DNA of 8,924 nt. It comes from Candidatus Magasanikbacteria bacterium CG_4_10_14_0_8_um_filter_42_12 (GTDB taxonomy: Bacteria > Patescibacteriota > Patescibacteriia > Magasanikbacterales > UBA922). Numbering within the stretch: the stretch's first letter is position 1; each line of letters opens with the position of its first letter. The stretch is from NCBI GenBank assembly GCA_002784795.1, contig PFLZ01000135.1, positions 4,319-13,242 of the forward strand. The letters run 5' to 3'. A program made the translations under genes and the position numbers. Below are positions 1 through 5,660 of this stretch, one piece after another. The notes under the pieces were generated by a model. It did no database searches. It saw only the letters and a program-made list of their open reading frames with translations, and had not been told where the DNA came from.

Positions 1-370
1 AAGGATTGGTTTCCGTTGAACCGAGTATTGTGTATATCTTTTCTTTTCCTTCTGCGTGCAGTACCACCGTACTTCCTACATATACTTCATCACTATCGGG
101 TGGTGCAATAATATCGGCATCAGATATCTGGCGTTCTATTTTCAATATTGCGTTATTTATTCCTCTCAGACGTCCTTTCGCAAGCTGGTATTCTACATTT
201 TCAGAAAAATCCCCAAGTTCAGCAAGTCGTGCTACTTCAGAAGCTGCATGAGGTCTTTTTTTCATGAGGCGTTCGAGATCTTGTTTGAGTTCAGCAAATT
301 TATGCCCTGTCATGAGAGGGTCATTTGGAAGATTGGTATATTTGCCTGGTTTTCGTTTTGGAAGTTGCAT
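1..370 (-). CDS. greA: Transcription elongation factor GreA (5' part, runs off left edge)
   Basis: The minus strand encodes an open frame starting at ATG 368-370 that is still open at base 1, so 123 N-terminal residues are visible. GreA binds the RNA polymerase secondary channel and stimulates cleavage of backtracked transcripts. The visible part holds the family's N-terminal coiled coil (about residues 22-85), including the tip ELGDFSENVEY (51-61). Its Asp54 and Glu57 match the acidic pair of E. coli GreA (D41, E44). The start of the FKBP-like C-terminal domain follows (about 93-123, DEVYVGSTVVL). The N-terminus is about 13 residues longer than in E. coli, with a basic stretch MQLPKRKPGK. 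AGGA lies about 12 bases upstream of the ATG. The gene is divergent from the one at 440; no convincing promoter of its own was found. Identification is firm; only the C-terminal end is missing. Confidence 0.93.
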   Translation of the reverse strand, partial: MQLPKRKPGKYTNLPNDPLMTGHKFAELKQDLERLMKKRPHAASEVARLAELGDFSENVEYQLAKGRLRGINNAILKIERQISDADIIAPPDSDEVYVGSTVVLHAEGKEKIYTILGSTETNP

Positions 371-379
371 AGAGCATAT

Positions 380-408
380 TTGTCCTGAACCCAACGCTAT
401 GATACAAT
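380..408 (+). promoter_or_regulatory. Predicted sigma70-type extended -10 promoter for the 440-1376 gene pair
   Basis: TTGTCC (380-385) and TACAAT (403-408) are separated by 17 bases. A TGA directly before the -10 hexamer gives an extended -10 (TGn). Transcription would begin near 415, about 25 bases before the ATG at 440. This is a motif prediction only. The site sits in the short divergent gap with greA. Confidence 0.5.
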
Positions 409-439
409 AGTGCAGCTATTTTTCATAGAGTAAACATAT

Positions 440-793
440 ATGCAAGACCTACAAGAAATTTTTAATCGCGTCCAGGAGAATAAGAAAAAACTCAAGGACC
501 TGAAGGATGCGTATAGGGAAGCCTTGAAGGGAAGCGAATCCTATATTGAGGTAGAAGAGTCTTTAAAGACCCTCCGTGAGAAGAAAAAAAGTATTGAAAC
601 AGAATTGAAATCTCAATTTTCAAGTGAATTTGTGCAGATGGATGATATTAAGATTGATATTGCGAGTGATCAAGAAATGATCAATGACATTGCAATGACC
701 ATGGTCATGAAAGGGGAGACCGTCAGTGTGAATGATAAGTACGAAAATGAATACGAACCACTCTTTAGCGTCAAGTTTAAAAAAGTAAGCTAA
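440..793 (+). CDS. Small coiled-coil protein of unknown function, coupled to the exonuclease gene
   Basis: This 117-residue protein is not a family I can name. Residues 1-60 are strongly charged (many Lys and Glu, almost no Pro or Gly) and look like one or two long helices able to form a coiled coil. The region around 65-95 (QMDDIKIDIASDQEMINDIA) has mixed hydrophobic and acidic character. The C-terminus (100-117) alternates hydrophobic and polar residues, as in a beta strand. There is no signal peptide, membrane segment or cysteine. The stop codon is one base from the next ATG (795), so the two genes are almost certainly co-transcribed and probably translationally coupled. A role as partner or DNA-binding helper of the exonuclease is inference from position only. 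The ribosome binding site is weak. Confidence 0.75.
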   Translation: MQDLQEIFNRVQENKKKLKDLKDAYREALKGSESYIEVEESLKTLREKKKSIETELKSQFSSEFVQMDDIKIDIASDQEMINDIAMTMVMKGETVSVNDKYENEYEPLFSVKFKKVS

Positions 794-794
794 T

Positions 795-1376
795 ATGAGT
801 GGTGAAGTAGTTTTTGATATCGAAACATACGGAGATATCCGGAATCGCGCTGAGATAAAAGTAACGGTCGTTTCTGTCTATGAATATGAGACTGATACCT
901 ATCGTTCGTTTGACGAACACCAGTTATCTGAGCTTTGGCCAATTTTAGAACGAGCAGAACGCATTATTGGATATAATAGCAAAGGATTTGATGCTCCGAT
1001 TCTAGATAAATATTATCCAGGAGATATTAACGTTATTCCACATCTTGATCTGCTCGAAAAGATAAAAGAGTCTGCTGGAAAGCGATTCAAACTCGATGAC
1101 ATAGCAAAAGCGACACTTGAAATTAGTAAGAGTGCAGATGGTCTTCAAGCAATAAAGTGGTATGAAGAAGGAAAGATTGAGGAAATAAAAACATATTGTG
1201 AACAAGATGTAAAAGTGACGAAGGAAGTCTACGAATTTGGCAAGAAAAATAAAATGTTGTATACGTCTACGCTCACAGGTGAGCTCATGCCTATCGCAGT
1301 TAATTTTGATCCCGAACCAAAAATTGAAGGACAAGCAAGTGCGGGTAGTGGTATTAATATGACGTTACCATTGTAG
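795..1376 (+). CDS. DnaQ/PolB-like 3'-5' exonuclease, DEDDy type
   Basis: This 193-residue protein has an RNase H-fold exonuclease layout. Exo I is FDIET with Asp8 and Glu10. Exo II is IIGYNSKGFDAPIL with Asn61, Phe65 and Asp66. The segment HLDLLEKI (83-90) and KLDDIA (99-104) match the usual middle of the family. Exo III is YCEQDV (134-139), with Tyr134 four residues before Asp138, the DEDDy spacing. These acidic residues would hold two metal ions that hydrolyse a 3'-terminal phosphodiester bond. The closest families I know are the predicted PolB-related exonucleases and YprB-like RNase_H_2 proteins. Whether DNA or RNA is the substrate cannot be read from sequence. The Gly/Ser-rich C-terminal tail (about 178-193) is probably disordered. 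No polymerase domain is attached. It forms a tight pair with the coiled-coil gene upstream. Confidence 0.86.
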   Translation: MSGEVVFDIETYGDIRNRAEIKVTVVSVYEYETDTYRSFDEHQLSELWPILERAERIIGYNSKGFDAPILDKYYPGDINVIPHLDLLEKIKESAGKRFKLDDIAKATLEISKSADGLQAIKWYEEGKIEEIKTYCEQDVKVTKEVYEFGKKNKMLYTSTLTGELMPIAVNFDPEPKIEGQASAGSGINMTLPL

Positions 1377-1403
1377 TGACCAGAGATTAGTGATTATTGA
1401 TCA
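1376..1403. repeat. Left arm of 28-base inverted repeat around the four-helix-bundle gene
   Basis: These 28 bases match the reverse complement of 1779-1806 at 23 of 28 positions. The arm begins on the last base of the exonuclease stop codon. It contains consecutive 7-base units: GATTAGT (1385-1391) and GATTATT (1392-1398), followed by a variant, GATCAGT (1399-1405). Confidence 0.8.
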
Positions 1404-1420
1404 GTCATTTCGAAGGAGGT

Positions 1421-1774
1421 ATGGATATTTTACAAAAACCACTCATGCAGCGCGCTGATCAATTAGCACATGCTGTATACAATACACTGCCATCATTTCC
1501 ATCTGAAGAAAAATTCGGATTAGTTTCACAAATACGTAGGGCAGTTATTTCTATTCCTTCAAATATTATTGAGGGATATGCTCGAACAAAAAGTGGTACT
1601 TTTGTATACCATCTTGAAGTTGCGTATGGATCACTGATGGAATTGAAGTACCAACTCTTTTTTTCTTGCAAGAGAGGCTACATTTCCCCAAAAGAATATG
1701 AAACCTGTTGGAAGTTGATGGATGAAGTTGGGAGAATGCTCTGGAAGTCAATAGATACGATGAAGTCAAAATAA
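1421..1774 (+). CDS. Four-helix-bundle protein, 23S rRNA intervening-sequence (S23/IVS) family
   Basis: The 117-residue product matches the small four-helix-bundle family first known from intervening sequences in 23S rRNA genes. Signature segments are FPSEEKFGLVSQIRRAVISI (26-45) followed by PSNIIEGYAR (46-55), the usual FP..E..GL..QIRRA..SIP.NI.EG pattern. AYGSLMELKYQL (68-79) follows. Family members form helical homopentamers; their cellular role is unsettled. The start chosen is ATG 1421. AAGGAGGT (1413-1420) is the only strong Shine-Dalgarno sequence in the window, but it touches the ATG with no spacer, which is unusual. A TTG at 1397 would add 8 residues and lies inside the repeat arm, so it is less likely; the Met at residue 9 (1445) is another option. 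The gene lies between inverted repeats (1376-1403 and 1779-1806), away from any rRNA, which suggests a mobile or formerly mobile cassette. Confidence 0.88.
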   Translation: MDILQKPLMQRADQLAHAVYNTLPSFPSEEKFGLVSQIRRAVISIPSNIIEGYARTKSGTFVYHLEVAYGSLMELKYQLFFSCKRGYISPKEYETCWKLMDEVGRMLWKSIDTMKSK

Positions 1775-1778
1775 AACG

Positions 1779-1806
1779 TGATCATTAATCATTGATCTCT
1801 CATCAC
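1779..1806. repeat. Right arm of 28-base inverted repeat around the four-helix-bundle gene
   Basis: This is the partner of 1376-1403, with 23 of 28 positions complementary. It begins 4 bases after the TAA of the four-helix-bundle gene and ends 2 bases before the stop codon of the convergent flavoprotein gene (1809-1811). The core GATCA (1779-1783 on the complementary strand) and the outer GAGAT are exact in both arms. Confidence 0.8.
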
Positions 1807-1808
1807 TG

Positions 1809-2510
1809 TTAGAAGATCTCAAAATGTATATCCTTGGCATCTACACCATTTTCAATGAGCACTGTGCGTATGTCTTTTACCATGGCAGCACTGCCACAGA
1901 GATAAAAACGATGTTTGCCAAGATGGTGAAGAATATGGTCTGTGACACGTCCTTTTAACCCTTGCCATCTACCCGTTGGTTTTGGTTGCGAAAGGGTAAT
2001 GGTATAGTCAAAAAGACTATTTTTTTGTTTGAGCTCTTTGAGTTTATCTTCCCAAAAAATATCATCTTCATCACGGACACCAAATAATAATCGTACAGGG
2101 TGGTCTAATTTGTTTGTGTCTAGCAGAGATCGAATCATACTCATGATAGGGGCAAGTCCAACACCTGTTGCTACAAAATAATGATCGTGAGAATTTTCAT
2201 CAACAATAAATCTACCTAGTGGACCGCGGAATTCAAGCTGTGCGCCTATGCCCATTGCTTGAAAGTACTGTGAAGCCATGCCATCTGGCAGGAATTTTAT
2301 GCAAAATTCTAGATAGTCATCGCTTGACACGGAAGAAATTGAATAGGATCTTGATGTATGTTTTTCTCCATTTGGTATCAAAAATTGGACAAATTGTCCG
2401 GGTGTAAAATCAAAAGATTCAGGCTTTGAAAATCGAAGTTCGAAGACATTCTTTGCCACTTCCTTTTTCTCCAAAAGTGTGGCAGTGTAGTTCTGTATTG
2501 ACATTGACAT
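1809..2510 (-). CDS. Ferredoxin-NAD(P)H reductase-like FAD oxidoreductase
   Basis: This 233-residue flavoprotein has two domains. The FAD-binding barrel (about 1-103) carries RSYS (54-57), the RxYS motif that contacts the flavin phosphate, and GPLG (96-99). The NAD(P)-binding domain (about 108-233) carries TGVGLAPIMS (115-124), GVRDEDD (144-150) and CGSAAMV (205-211), and ends in HFEIF. There is no 2Fe-2S ferredoxin domain, so it must pass electrons to a separate partner. The layout resembles the reductase core of BenC-like and flavodoxin/ferredoxin reductases, and the true acceptor cannot be read from sequence. It starts at ATG 2508-2510; a second ATG two codons later is equally possible, and neither has a Shine-Dalgarno sequence. 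The gene is divergent from the Rrf2/SUF operon and shares its control region, so supplying electrons for Fe-S assembly is a reasonable inference. Confidence 0.88.
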   Translation of the reverse strand: MSMSIQNYTATLLEKKEVAKNVFELRFSKPESFDFTPGQFVQFLIPNGEKHTSRSYSISSVSSDDYLEFCIKFLPDGMASQYFQAMGIGAQLEFRGPLGRFIVDENSHDHYFVATGVGLAPIMSMIRSLLDTNKLDHPVRLLFGVRDEDDIFWEDKLKELKQKNSLFDYTITLSQPKPTGRWQGLKGRVTDHILHHLGKHRFYLCGSAAMVKDIRTVLIENGVDAKDIHFEIF

Positions 2511-2531
2511 ATCGTGTTTTTTTGGTATACT
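2498..2531 (+). promoter_or_regulatory. Predicted strong promoter of the Rrf2-SUF operon
   Basis: TTGACA (2504-2509, consensus) is followed after 16 bases by TATACT (2526-2531), preceded by TGG to give an extended -10. A second TTGACA copy lies directly upstream (2498-2503) and would give a spacer of 22, so it is probably not used with this -10. Transcription would start near 2538, giving a leader of about 25 bases before ATG 2563. The -35 region overlaps the first codons of the divergent flavoprotein gene. Confidence 0.68.
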
Positions 2532-2544
2532 ATATCTATATAGT
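2529..2544. promoter_or_regulatory. Palindromic candidate operator between divergent promoters
   Basis: ACTATAT and ATATAGT form perfect 7-base arms around a central CT. The palindrome overlaps the end of the plus-strand -10 and the predicted start points of both divergent transcripts (near 2538 on plus, 2543 on minus). A dimeric Rrf2 regulator, encoded by the next gene, is the natural candidate to bind here. This is inference: Rrf2 operators vary and no family consensus was matched. Confidence 0.45.
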
Positions 2545-2549
2545 CTTCT

Positions 2550-2578
2550 ATTATATTTGTGTATGTTTCGACTCTCAA
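2550..2578 (-). promoter_or_regulatory. Predicted promoter of the flavoprotein gene (minus strand)
   Basis: On the minus strand TTGAGA (2573-2578) and a consensus TATAAT (2550-2555) are separated by 17 bases. Transcription would begin near 2543, about 33 bases before the flavoprotein ATG. The -35 hexamer lies inside the first codons of the Rrf2 gene, so the two promoters overlap face to back. Confidence 0.6.
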
Positions 2579-2961
2579 AACAAGCTGATTATGCTATCCA
2601 GCTCCTGCACAGATTGTCATCATTAGATAAAAATAAAGCACTGAGCCTACGTACATTCTCTGATGAGAGTAACATATCTTTTCTCTTTCTGCAACGTATC
2701 GCACGTGAGTTGAAGCAAGCAAAAATGATCGAATCAAAGCAGGGCGTCCAAGGTGGATATTTTCTCATAAAAAAATATGCGGATATTTCACTTATGGATG
2801 TTATCAAGGCAATCGACAAACCAGTCTTTGCACCATGTGTGATAGATGAAAAAACCTGCAAGCTTATTCATACCTGCACCACCAAAGCTGGTATCGAGCG
2901 TGTCCAGAAAAAAATGATAGCTTTACTCAAAGCAACACCGATTGCTGGACTTACCTCATGA
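2563..2961 (+). CDS. Rrf2-family regulator with IscR-like cysteine triad
   Basis: This 132-residue protein is a winged-helix Rrf2 regulator (relatives: IscR, SufR-type, NsrR, CymR). It has the typical N-terminus MFRLSKQADYAIQLL, a helix-turn-helix at about 28-56 (SLRTFSDESNISFLFLQRIA) and the wing KQGVQGGYFL (59-68). Cys92, Cys99 and Cys105 lie at nearly the same positions as E. coli IscR C92, C98 and C104, though the first spacing is one residue longer. It could therefore bind an Fe-S cluster and sense cluster status. The protein ends soon after, lacking IscR's long C-terminal tail. ATG 2563 was chosen over TTG 2557 because it fits the family N-terminus and the predicted leader. The gene is first in the SUF operon, and its TGA overlaps the next ATG by 4 bases (ATGA). 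Autoregulation through the palindrome at 2529-2544 is inferred. Confidence 0.9.
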   Translation: MFRLSKQADYAIQLLHRLSSLDKNKALSLRTFSDESNISFLFLQRIARELKQAKMIESKQGVQGGYFLIKKYADISLMDVIKAIDKPVFAPCVIDEKTCKLIHTCTTKAGIERVQKKMIALLKATPIAGLTS

Positions 2962-4145
2962 AACAAAAAAAACGTACAAAAATGTATCTCGACCATGCAG
3001 CAGCTACGCCACTCGACGCTGCTGTTTTTGCTGAGATGAAACCGTACCTGACCACATCGTATGCAAATCCATCTGCGCTGTATACGTCATCGGTGCAGGT
3101 CAAGAACGACATAGAGAACGCACGGAAAACCGTTGCGGATTTTTTGCACACGACATCTGACACAATTATTTTTACACATGGAGGCACGCATTCTATCAAT
3201 GCCGCGATTCTCGGTGCTGCACGCGCTCACAAAGAACATGGAAAACATATCATCACTTCAGTAGTAGAGCACCACGCTGTTTTGAATACATTGAAGCAGC
3301 TTGAGAAGGAAGGATTCGACATTACTTATCTGCCTGTTGATGAATATGGGTTTGTCACTCCTCGTGCGGTGAAAGAGGGTATCCGTCCTGACACTATTCT
3401 GGTTTCTATCATGTATGCAAATAATGAAGTTGGAACAGTAGAACCTATTGCAGAAATAGGAAAGATGATCTTGCGACATCGAAAAAAGAATACTACGTCA
3501 TATCTACTTTTTCATACAGATGCATGTCAGGCTGCAGGATATCTCGATATGTCAGTCGAGCGGTTGCATGTGGATCTCCTGAGTTTTAATGGATCAAAAA
3601 TATACGGACCAAAAAATACTGGCGTGTTGTTCAAAAGACGAGATATTGAAATAGAACCGATTATGTTTGGTGGGGGACAGGAGTTCGGAGTTTCTCCAGG
3701 GACTGAAGATATACCTGGGGTTATCGGGATGTCAAAGGCCGTAATGCAGATTGAAGAATGTAGAATGCAGAATGTAGATATCGTTGCATTGCGTGATCAA
3801 TTGTGGAATGGGATTCAGGATACAATTTCGGATGTTATGTTGAATGGTCCTGCGTTAGAGGGGGAAAGACTCCCCAATAATCTCAATGCTTCTTTTCTAG
3901 GAGCAGAATCAGAAGCTATTATCTTGTATCTTGATGCGGCTGGGATAGAAGTCAGTTCTGGATCTGCCTGCACCACCGATAGTGATGAACTTTCTCATGT
4001 GCTGACTGCGTGTGGGTATGATGAAAAGAGGATGAAAAGTAGTATTCGATTTACGCTGGGAAAAGGTACGACTGAAAAGGAAATAAAACAGGTGTTGAAG
4101 GTATTGCCTGGTGTAATACAGAAGGTGAGAGAGATGAATGCGTAG
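2958..4145 (+). CDS. nifS: Class I cysteine desulfurase (NifS/IscS type)
   Basis: This PLP enzyme (395 residues) takes sulfur from L-cysteine, giving alanine and an enzyme persulfide. Visible features are YLDHAAATPLD (10-20), EHHAVL (104-109, His stacking on PLP), HTDACQAAG (186-194, Asp188 and Gln191), the PLP lysine Lys214 in NGSKIYGPK, and the catalytic loop SSGSACTTDSDE (333-344) with Cys338. The loop length and the SSGSAC motif mark class I. Two details are off the usual pattern: the His before the PLP lysine (GHK) is Ser213, and the usual RSGTEN region reads SPGTED (246-251). ATG 2958 overlaps the Rrf2 stop, so translation is probably coupled. ATG 2982 (residue 9) would give the shorter N-terminus usual for the family. 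Residues 263-275 are encoded by a 7-base-period array. It is the second desulfurase in this operon. Confidence 0.92.
   Translation: MKQKKRTKMYLDHAAATPLDAAVFAEMKPYLTTSYANPSALYTSSVQVKNDIENARKTVADFLHTTSDTIIFTHGGTHSINAAILGAARAHKEHGKHIITSVVEHHAVLNTLKQLEKEGFDITYLPVDEYGFVTPRAVKEGIRPDTILVSIMYANNEVGTVEPIAEIGKMILRHRKKNTTSYLLFHTDACQAAGYLDMSVERLHVDLLSFNGSKIYGPKNTGVLFKRRDIEIEPIMFGGGQEFGVSPGTEDIPGVIGMSKAVMQIEECRMQNVDIVALRDQLWNGIQDTISDVMLNGPALEGERLPNNLNASFLGAESEAIILYLDAAGIEVSSGSACTTDSDELSHVLTACGYDEKRMKSSIRFTLGKGTTEKEIKQVLKVLPGVIQKVREMNA
3742..3776 (+). repeat. 7-base-period array inside nifS
   Basis: Five consecutive 7-base units fill this stretch. The last three are GAATGTA (3756-3762), GAATGCA (3763-3769) and GAATGTA (3770-3776); the first two are looser variants. 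The array encodes roughly residues 263-273 (MQIEECRMQNV). From memory of E. coli IscS, the segment between the two flanking conserved helices is not lengthened here. The array therefore replaces ordinary sequence, or arose within it, and is not a clear insertion. Confidence 0.55.
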
Positions 4146-4160
4146 AACAAATTCACAAAC

Positions 4161-5561
4161 ATGGCAATCAAAAATATCACAATCGACAGATCGCTCTACG
4201 ACACTGCGAATGAAGATCGATCAAAGTACAAAGCAACTCCTGGTGTGACTGAGGAGGTTGTTCGTGAAATTTCAAAACAAAAAAACGAGCCAGCATGGAT
4301 GCTTGAAAAACGTTTGCAGGCATTTGCATATTTTAAAGAAACTGATATTCCCACATGGGGACCGGATTTGTCAAAACTCAATCTTGATGAGATCACGTAT
4401 TTTGTTCGTCCAGATACGCAGGAAGCAACGAGCTGGGATGATGTCCCTGATGATATTAAAAAAACATTTGATCGACTTGGCATTCCAGAAGCAGAAAAGA
4501 AAGCGCTTGCTGGTGTTGGTGCCCAGTATGACAGCGATGTTATTTATCACAACATTCAAGAAGATTTGAAAAAACAAGGTGTTATTTTTGAAAACATGGA
4601 TGTCGCAGTCCAGAAGTATCCAGAATTGGTTCAGAAATATTTCATGACACAGTGTATTCCCATCAATGATCACAAATTCATCATGCTTCACGCAGCAGTG
4701 TGGAGTGGTGGAACATTTATTTACGTCCCAAAAAATGTAAAAGTTACGTTACCACTGCAAGCATATTTCCGTATGAACGCAGAGAGCGGTGGGCAGTTTG
4801 AACACACACTCATCATTGCTGACGAGGGGAGTGAGATTCAGTATATCGAAGGATGTAGTGCACCACGCTATACAAAAAATTCTTTGCATGCAGGTGGTGT
4901 TGAAATTTTTGTTCATGCGAATGCGCGCGTGCGATATTATTCTATAGAAAATTGGTCAAAAAATACGTACAACCTGAATACAAAACGTGCACTCGTAGAT
5001 GAGAACGGTGTGATTGAATGGATCAATGGAAATATGGGAAGTGGTGTGACGATGCTCTATCCTGCGTCGATTCTTCGTGGACGCGGTGCACGATCAGATA
5101 GCCTTGGAATTGCATTTGCAGGTGACGGACAAAATCAAGACACGGGATCAAAAGTCATTCACGTTGCTCCAGATACAAAGTCCACCATTCGTGCAAAATC
5201 AATTTCAACTGGAAACGGAATTACAACATATCGTGGATATGTGAAAGTTACGAAGCAGGCGGATAGAAGCAAAATCTCTGTTGAATGTGACGCGCTTTTG
5301 ATTGATAAGCATTCTGTAACGAAGACACATCCGTACATGAAAATAGATAATGACAATGTTGATATTGCACACGAAGCGAGAGTGGGAAAAATTGGCGACG
5401 AAGAAATTTTTTATCTCATGAGTAGAGGCCTCAGTGAACAAGAGGCGATGCAACTCGTGGTGGCTGGTTTTATCGAACCCATTGTAAAAGCACTTCCGCT
5501 TGAATATGCGCTTGAGTTGAATCGATTGATTGAGCTTGAGATGGAGGGATCCGTAGGATAA
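4161..5561 (+). CDS. sufB: SufB, core subunit of the SufBCD Fe-S scaffold
   Basis: The 466-residue length is normal for SufB. SufB joins SufD and two SufC subunits in the complex where nascent Fe-S clusters form. The N-terminal helical region (about 20-70) contains EPAWMLEKRLQAF (43-55). The beta-helix core carries YFRMN (202-206; Arg204 and Asn206) and QFEHTLI (212-218). EGCSAP (230-235) contains Cys232, the counterpart of the sulfur-accepting C254 of E. coli SufB. AHEARVGKIGDEE (403-415) contains His404 and Glu405, matching the E. coli HE pair near the SufD interface. The C-terminus PLEYALELNRLIELEMEGSVG-like end (446-466) is the family's. The position of E. coli Cys405 is Ser385 here. The gene starts 15 bases after nifS with no recognisable Shine-Dalgarno sequence. 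A long hairpin follows its stop codon. Confidence 0.97.
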   Translation: MAIKNITIDRSLYDTANEDRSKYKATPGVTEEVVREISKQKNEPAWMLEKRLQAFAYFKETDIPTWGPDLSKLNLDEITYFVRPDTQEATSWDDVPDDIKKTFDRLGIPEAEKKALAGVGAQYDSDVIYHNIQEDLKKQGVIFENMDVAVQKYPELVQKYFMTQCIPINDHKFIMLHAAVWSGGTFIYVPKNVKVTLPLQAYFRMNAESGGQFEHTLIIADEGSEIQYIEGCSAPRYTKNSLHAGGVEIFVHANARVRYYSIENWSKNTYNLNTKRALVDENGVIEWINGNMGSGVTMLYPASILRGRGARSDSLGIAFAGDGQNQDTGSKVIHVAPDTKSTIRAKSISTGNGITTYRGYVKVTKQADRSKISVECDALLIDKHSVTKTHPYMKIDNDNVDIAHEARVGKIGDEEIFYLMSRGLSEQEAMQLVVAGFIEPIVKALPLEYALELNRLIELEMEGSVG

Positions 5562-5564
5562 ATT

Positions 5565-5647
5565 CTTACAGATAACTGATAACACTGATTTACCGATATC
5601 TTTCTCACACGTCATCAGTAAATCAGTGTTATCCGGGAATCCGTAAG
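5565..5647 (+). repeat. Long hairpin between sufB and sufD
   Basis: GATAACACTGATTTAC (5578-5593) pairs perfectly over 16 bases with 5618-5633 across a 24-base loop. The stem resumes outside a small internal loop: GAT (5571-5573) with ATC (5639-5641), and CTTAC (5565-5569) with GTAAG (5643-5647). No T-run follows, so it does not look like an intrinsic terminator. It fills most of the 99-base gap inside the operon. The left arm also shows two 7-base units (TTACAGA, TAACTGA). It may be a dispersed palindromic repeat, an RNA-processing or stability site, or both. Confidence 0.85.
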
Positions 5648-5660
5648 TTTCTTAGATAGT

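Noticed and set aside
56..388. Plus-strand open frame of 110 codons at the left end
   Set aside because: It lies opposite greA, whose minus-strand frame shows clear family motifs. The plus-strand translation is Phe/Ser/Tyr-rich, as expected of an antisense shadow.
5313..5315. Ser385 of SufB in place of E. coli Cys405
   Set aside because: As I recall them, Gram-positive-type SufB proteins also lack a Cys in this segment, and Cys232, His404 and Glu405 are kept. It does not indicate loss of function.
5205..5615. Minus-strand open frame of 136 codons opposite the end of sufB
   Set aside because: It is antisense to conserved sufB sequence and runs into the hairpin. Its translation shows no recognisable motif and no promoter or ribosome binding site.
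5565..5647. sufB-sufD hairpin considered as a terminator
   Set aside because: No T-run follows either strand's stem closely, and sufD, an obligate SufB partner, lies just downstream.
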